Under the pieces are notes generated by a model, which did no database searches, was not told the DNA's origin, and saw only the letters and a list, made by a program, of their open reading frames with translations. A stretch of 64,000 nt of DNA from Schizochytrium sp. TIO01 (lineage: Eukaryota > Sar > Bigyra > Thraustochytrida > Thraustochytriidae), in NCBI GenBank assembly GCA_004764695.1, contig SMSO01000014.1, positions 1,377,148 to 1,441,147 of the forward strand. The letters are read 5' to 3'. The stretch's first letter is position 1. Each line of letters starts with the position of its first letter. Both the position numbers and the translations under genes were made by a program. Below, in pieces: positions 59,489 to 64,000 of the stretch.

Positions 59489-61681
59489 CTATTCGAGACT
59501 TTCTAAAACTTCGTCTGCATATTCTCGCGACAGATGTTTCCGAGCCAGATCAGCAAGGGAGTCCTCAGGATCACCATCGATAAACCGTTGACGAGCAAAC
59601 AAGCACTTGATATCATCAAGCTCAATCGTTCGACGCCCAGCATGGTCTGCATATGTGGCCAAGTCGTCTGAGGCTTGCTCGAAAAATGCTGTAGAAGCGC
59701 GCAGCACTGCACGAGTAGTACTACTGCCATCTGAGGAGAAATCTCGAGCCTTGAGCAAATTACTCCAAAGCTTTTTAACAATCGTGTCCGGGAGGTGTGG
59801 GACACGAGGAGCACGTACGGTTTCGTCTCCACCTACCATAGCCTCACTTGTTCTCTTTTTGTACGGCTTCCGCTTTCGAGGCTTCTTTCGAGCTGGTTGA
59901 AATTCACCCTCTCCCTCTTCCTCTTCTTCGAAAAGAGGTGGCAAAGGTTGGTTATATGGGCGGGCCATTGCGCGCCTGCGCCACTCGGGAGTTGCACGGT
60001 CCTGCAATGAAGATCCTGCGAGAAGGGTTGTACGTGGTAGCGCAGAAGGAGTCTCAAACTCTGTACTCCTTGACACACTCGAAGCTGCACTGGGTGGAAA
60101 TGCCGAACGCGCGCTAGGTAATGATTTAGTTGATGGCTGTCGGTTCTGACGCTGCGCTGCGACGTACTCCGGAGTTTCCCCCCCTGCAGAAAGCATTCCG
60201 GGAGTAGAGGCTACAGGGCCTCCTACAGACAGTAGTGATGCAGGGGATGCTCCACCTGTCGTTGAGTTACCTGAAGGAGTTGTTCCTTGGAGTTGAATTC
60301 TAGAGGAATTGGCGGACTCCAGAGGCGTTGCGATGAGGGAGTAAGGATCTTCTAGCGGACGCTTACCCCGGCGAGCACGTTGATGAGCCCGGTATTCGGC
60401 GGGCGATACTTTGGAATTCTCATCTTCCACAGTGCTAATTCTCCCACTGCGGCTTTTTTCTTCGGAAAGAAGCTCGGGAGCGACCAGAGTGCGACGGCGA
60501 CGGCGTCTCCGGTCAGGCTGCCGTCTTCTTAAAGCAGGGTCGTTAGCGGCTGCTCGGAAAGCATCCTCTTCATCATCGTCTGAAGAGTCTGCAGGATAGC
60601 GTTGATTCCCAGTATTAGACTCGGGGACGATTAAAGAGCCACCTACCGCCTTGGTGGCTGCCGACACTGCGAAAAAGGCATCGTCATCGTCATCATCGTC
60701 GTCTGTTGCAGTGCCTCCACGCTGCGCGTTGTTAGCTGAACCATCTAAGCTAACGATGGTTGGGCGATTTGTTTGAGTTTGTGTGATTTGACGTTGGGCA
60801 GCAGGGCGTGTCTCAAACGAAATGTCTTCAGGCTGAGCTGATTCCTTCTCCTCATTTCGTTTGGCTGAATTACCTTCCACAATGCCTGCAGTCGTTGCTG
60901 CCAAAGCTTGCTCAGGTGTTTCTGTAGCAAGTGTATGCTCTGAGGTCATTAGTCCTTCTGACGCCATAATAGTTTGTTGGGTAGACTCTGGCGCAGTTTC
61001 AGAATCTGCTTTAGTAGAGTTTTGCTCGATACTTTCCCGGGCTCTCACCCTAATCGGAGCTTCGCGGAGGAATCCTCGAATGAAAGTGCGTGGTGTTTCT
61101 CGAGGTTGCCTTGTTACACTCCCAATAACCTCAGAATTACCTTGGCGCCCACTGACATTCATTGGAGTTGCAGAGTCCACGCTGGTCGCAGAAGGGGTTG
61201 CATCTGATGGCCTGGTGTTATCTTGTCTCGCCAAGGTTTGGTCTTGATTACCTTCACCTCGTCCCTGATTGTCTTTATTTATTGCAGATCCATCGTGAGA
61301 GTCTTGGATTTCATTTTGAGCTCGCTCTTGGGTCTGGGCAATCTGTCCAGTTTCCTTATTGGCCTTATCTGCTGCACGGTTTTCGCGATCTAGTTCTGCT
61401 TGCACGTGAAACTGCTCCTGACTTTGTAGCTGTGTTTGTTCTTGGGTTTGCAACTGTGTTGGTTTCTGTATTTGTTCTTGAGTTTTTTCTTGATCTAGAC
61501 TTTGATTGTTTCCTTGCCTATCTTTCTCAGGTACTCCTTGCTGCTCTTGGTGCCCTTCCGGCTGGCCAGATGCTTCGACCGCAACTCCGTCTCTGCCTCT
61601 ACGCCTCCCACGTCTCCTGCCGGACTGTGCCGTGGCCAAGGCTCTGATAAGCGTTCGAGGTGTCTCCTCTGGGTCTGCCAT
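59489..61681 (-). CDS. CENPT: CENP-T, inner-kinetochore histone-fold protein
   Basis: A 730-residue protein from an ATG. The C-terminal about 100 residues are a CENP-T histone fold: STAFFEQASDDLATYADHAG, RRTIELDDIKCLFARQRF and LADLARKHLSREYADEVL, matching the family words 'FF..L..DL..yA.HAGRKTi...D...LmrRQ' and 'l...hLp.Ey'. The N-terminus MADPEETPRTLIRALATAQS resembles the CENP-T N-terminal TPRTLLRR box, and a second box, ETPRTFIRGFL, lies at 195-205. Between are a Gln-rich stretch (60-125), Ser/Thr-Pro sites and acidic patches, likely disordered. In relatives the fold pairs with CENP-W to bind centromeric DNA while the N-terminus recruits NDC80/MIS12. Head-to-head with the polymerase gene, 644 bp apart. 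Confidence 0.86.
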   Translation of the reverse strand: MADPEETPRTLIRALATAQSGRRRGRRRGRDGVAVEASGQPEGHQEQQGVPEKDRQGNNQSLDQEKTQEQIQKPTQLQTQEQTQLQSQEQFHVQAELDRENRAADKANKETGQIAQTQERAQNEIQDSHDGSAINKDNQGRGEGNQDQTLARQDNTRPSDATPSATSVDSATPMNVSGRQGNSEVIGSVTRQPRETPRTFIRGFLREAPIRVRARESIEQNSTKADSETAPESTQQTIMASEGLMTSEHTLATETPEQALAATTAGIVEGNSAKRNEEKESAQPEDISFETRPAAQRQITQTQTNRPTIVSLDGSANNAQRGGTATDDDDDDDDAFFAVSAATKAVGGSLIVPESNTGNQRYPADSSDDDEEDAFRAAANDPALRRRQPDRRRRRRRTLVAPELLSEEKSRSGRISTVEDENSKVSPAEYRAHQRARRGKRPLEDPYSLIATPLESANSSRIQLQGTTPSGNSTTGGASPASLLSVGGPVASTPGMLSAGGETPEYVAAQRQNRQPSTKSLPSARSAFPPSAASSVSRSTEFETPSALPRTTLLAGSSLQDRATPEWRRRAMARPYNQPLPPLFEEEEEGEGEFQPARKKPRKRKPYKKRTSEAMVGGDETVRAPRVPHLPDTIVKKLWSNLLKARDFSSDGSSTTRAVLRASTAFFEQASDDLATYADHAGRRTIELDDIKCLFARQRFIDGDPEDSLADLARKHLSREYADEVLESLE

Positions 61682-62325
61682 GGCCGCGGAGCCGCGTGAA
61701 CCCTACAGTTCGCGCGGCTTCAGGGCGACTCCGTTTGGGTCGTCGTTGGACTCGCAAACTAAGTTTGCCTCTAACTTTATCTTGCTTAGGCCTTTTAGTA
61801 TTAGGTAAGTCGGTAATCATCGTTTGTTCAAGTATTTCATTTGGGGTACTCTATATAAATAGGTTATTTCCAAATAGTCTACTGTAGGCGTACATTTATA
61901 CTGTCGATAGTTAGTTTTTCCCATCAACGCTGTTTCCAAATCGTCAAAGTGACTCTTGTCATGATGGAATGACGGTGTGTATTACTGTACGTGCCTGTGG
62001 ATACAAAGGCACTAGCAACGCGAATGCGATCCTGATCATGGTGATAAATGGCCCAAGCAAGAAGATCTTAAGCCCTTAAGGCTTTTCTTTTCTTTTATAA
62101 GTTCTTGCTCCTTTCGATGCGGCCAATTTTTTGTTCTCAGATTTAGGTGCAGAAATAATTAATTGGTCCAATTCTTCAACGAAATTCTTCTCGAGACTGC
62201 AGGACCAATTGCAAAAGCAAAACAATATCGATTGAGGCCACTTGCTCAATCTGCGCGATGGGTAAGAGCTTTCTAAAAAGCTTAAGAACGTTGTTGTGAA
62301 GCGCACAACTCGGGAAGTGGTAGAC
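61682..62325. other. Divergent intergenic region, CENP-T / polymerase eta
   Basis: 644 bp shared upstream DNA. No TATA box or conserved palindrome stands out and no gene was seen. Confidence 0.55.
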
Positions 62326-63987
62326 ATGAGCCTCGGCTCGCGTGTGGTGCTTCATGTAGATGTTGATGGCTTTTATTGCGCCTGTGAGGTGCGTAGGAAC
62401 GCAAGCTTGCAAGGAAAACCGCTGGCGGTGACACAGTTCAACAGTGGAGGATTTGTGGCGCTTAGTGTAGAGGCAGCTCGAGCTGGGATACGTAAAGGGG
62501 ATGGGATTGGTACTCAAGGCCACAAGAATCTGCCCCAGTTCAAGAACCGTCCTGATGCGCTCCTGGAGTCTGTGATGCAGAAGTGCCCAGATCTCATCAT
62601 TATGCCCATGGATACAACATGGTACAGGCAGTGCAGCGAGGATCTTCTTTCCCTAATACAAGAATTTAATAAGGATTTCATTGTCGAAAAAACTAGCATT
62701 GATGATTTCTTCGTTGATGTATCAAAAGCTGTTCGTGACGACCCTCAAATAACTTTCGAGAAAGGACGTTTGCGAACTAATAAGAATAATGATGCTGGTG
62801 AAGGACTTGCGGAGACATTTCAAAAGGATAAACGAGAAAATCAAATCATTACGTACTGGGGGCTCTCAGACGAAGCATTAGACATTGCTGAGGTTGCTGC
62901 ACGAGCTGGACCGTCTACCGCCAGTGCTTGCGTTCTCGCTGCAGATCTTCGTCACTATGTGAAGGATAACCTCGGCGGTATGTCCATTAGTGTTGGCATT
63001 GGCCCTAACAAACTATTAGCACGTTTAGTCAGCAAACGCAAGCTCAGCCCAAATTCACAGACAATCGTACTTGACGAAATGGCACCAAGCGTTGCGGCCA
63101 GCACTAATTTACAGGCTGTGCCAGGTTTGAAGGGTAAACTGGGAAATTGGCTCCAGGAAAAATATGGTCTTCAGAAGCTATCTGACCTTCAAAGCCTCTC
63201 AGACTCTCAGTTATCATCCATAGCACCGGGTAAAGTTACGTGGTTACAACAGCTTGCGAAATGCCAGGATGATACAAGAGTTTTGGAGAGGGGACCCCCT
63301 AAGTCAATAATGACTGAACGATCGTTTCCTCCAACAAGTTCATCATGTGAATCTTGCCAAAAGATAATTTTTCGTCTATGCAAGGATCTCTTGGAGAGGC
63401 TTTGTAAGGAACGAGATAGTCGATCACGTGCACCATCCGCATTATCAGTTCAATGGCGAGTCGGGTATGATGGTCAAAGAATGACGTCCAGACGTCTAAG
63501 TCCATTCCCATGCACGTTGGAAACATCTGATGATGAATCGAATCGCCTTGCACGACTTGTCACAGTAGTTTTGCCAGAAAATACATCCTCAATTAACCGC
63601 ATTGCTCTTCAAGCCTCAACTTTCCAGACCCTGCAAGCAAATAACATCGTTAGTATGTTCTCCCAACAGGTTAAAAGAGAACGACAGAAAAAGGACAAAG
63701 ACCCTTCTTTCAAGGCAAATTCAAACGGGGAAAGTCTGAACGGACTTTCTAAGAAAGCCTCAAGTTTCCCTACACACGATACCCAACCTGATGTACAGAG
63801 TAGAGACGAAGAAGTCATCTCTCTCACCTCCTCAACTGGGTCAGACAATGATGATGAGGTGCTTATTTTGGATACAAGACCGTCTAAGAGGCAAGCTACA
63901 AATTCAAAGTCTTCAAAAAAAACGCAACAACCGTCTATCAAGAACTTTTTTAGATCTTCGTCTAAGCAAGGGAACTTGAAGACTTAA
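62326..63987 (+). CDS. POLH: Y-family translesion DNA polymerase, eta-like
   Basis: The frame opens at a GTG (62296); the first ATG is at 62326, giving 553 residues and a start just before the catalytic strand, as in the family. Motifs: VVLHVDVDGFYCACEVRR (Asp12, Asp14), FVALSVEAARAGI, KTSIDDFFVDVS (Asp126, Asp127), SVGIGPNKLLARLVSKRK, and VPGLKGKLGNWLQEKYG in the HhH region. GKLG and the following PKSIMTERSFP point to polymerase eta rather than kappa or REV1. The second carboxylate of SIDE is Asp here. The zinc finger (UBZ) of animal eta is not seen. Instead the tail has acidic-flanked VLILD, a likely SUMO-interacting motif, and a PCNA-binding box QPSIKNFF (535-542). It would copy past UV photoproducts at stalled forks. 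Confidence 0.88.
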   Translation: MSLGSRVVLHVDVDGFYCACEVRRNASLQGKPLAVTQFNSGGFVALSVEAARAGIRKGDGIGTQGHKNLPQFKNRPDALLESVMQKCPDLIIMPMDTTWYRQCSEDLLSLIQEFNKDFIVEKTSIDDFFVDVSKAVRDDPQITFEKGRLRTNKNNDAGEGLAETFQKDKRENQIITYWGLSDEALDIAEVAARAGPSTASACVLAADLRHYVKDNLGGMSISVGIGPNKLLARLVSKRKLSPNSQTIVLDEMAPSVAASTNLQAVPGLKGKLGNWLQEKYGLQKLSDLQSLSDSQLSSIAPGKVTWLQQLAKCQDDTRVLERGPPKSIMTERSFPPTSSSCESCQKIIFRLCKDLLERLCKERDSRSRAPSALSVQWRVGYDGQRMTSRRLSPFPCTLETSDDESNRLARLVTVVLPENTSSINRIALQASTFQTLQANNIVSMFSQQVKRERQKKDKDPSFKANSNGESLNGLSKKASSFPTHDTQPDVQSRDEEVISLTSSTGSDNDDEVLILDTRPSKRQATNSKSSKKTQQPSIKNFFRSSSKQGNLKT

Positions 63988-64000
63988 TAGAGCTCACGTT

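Noticed and set aside
1-64000. CRISPR arrays, intact insertion elements, bacterial operons or prophage
   Set aside because: No regularly spaced repeats, no transposon ends and no bacterial-type gene clustering; the repeats seen are microsatellites.

Overview
The window is nuclear DNA of an intron-poor eukaryotic microbe. Every gene called runs from its start to its stop in one open frame, up to 5.5 kb, yet the products are typically eukaryotic: an FG nucleoporin, SSU-processome, THO and kinetochore subunits, histones, Ste20 and NEK kinases and an ARF guanine-exchange factor. Moderate GC, AT-rich intergenic DNA with many microsatellites, and long intronless genes would fit a stramenopile such as a labyrinthulomycete or oomycete. 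That placement is an inference. No bacterial operon features, CRISPR arrays, intact transposons or tRNAs were seen.

Layout. 1-2243 (-): 5' part of a NUP214/Nup159-type nucleoporin, running off the left edge. 3984-7340 (+): UTP21/WDR36. 8070-9842 (-): Ste20-type kinase. 12445-15642 (+): NEK kinase. 16359-21875 (-): giant Sec7 ARF-GEF. 25100-26947 (+): MTHFR. 28096-29823 (+): polyQ/ankyrin protein. 30430-30792 (-) and 31555-31938 (+): divergent H2B/H2A pair. 32855-33868 (-): MDR oxidoreductase. 37448-39010 (-): orphan coiled-coil protein. 39011-47267: 8.3 kb with no convincing gene. 47268-52130 (+): THOC2. 52559-53257 (-): ARFRP1. 54406-57771 (-): BED-finger/hAT-transposase-derived protein. 58452-59294 (+): unknown tail-anchored protein. 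59489-61681 (-): CENP-T. 62326-63987 (+): DNA polymerase eta-like. The genes are independent units, often in divergent pairs with shared upstream DNA. There are two loose functional themes: mRNA biogenesis/export (THOC2, NUP214) and ARF/Golgi traffic (Sec7 protein, ARFRP1).

Most notable observations. (1) The Sec7 protein joins an N-terminal MABP-like beta-prism, a HUS-like region, a catalytic Sec7 domain, a PH domain and a C-terminal acyl-CoA-binding domain, an order I do not recognise from any named ARF-GEF. (2) Both histone genes carry the same 3' element, a 7-bp stem with AATC loop 138-139 nt after the stop, preceded by ACCAAAC. It looks like a divergent histone-mRNA stem-loop. (3) CENP-T has TPRT boxes at residue 7 and again at 196. 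(4) A large BED/hAT-like gene appears to be domesticated. (5) The Ste20 kinase, once its start is corrected, begins with an N-myristoylation motif. Several apparent reading-frame starts are GTG or TTG; I moved these to the first in-frame ATG.
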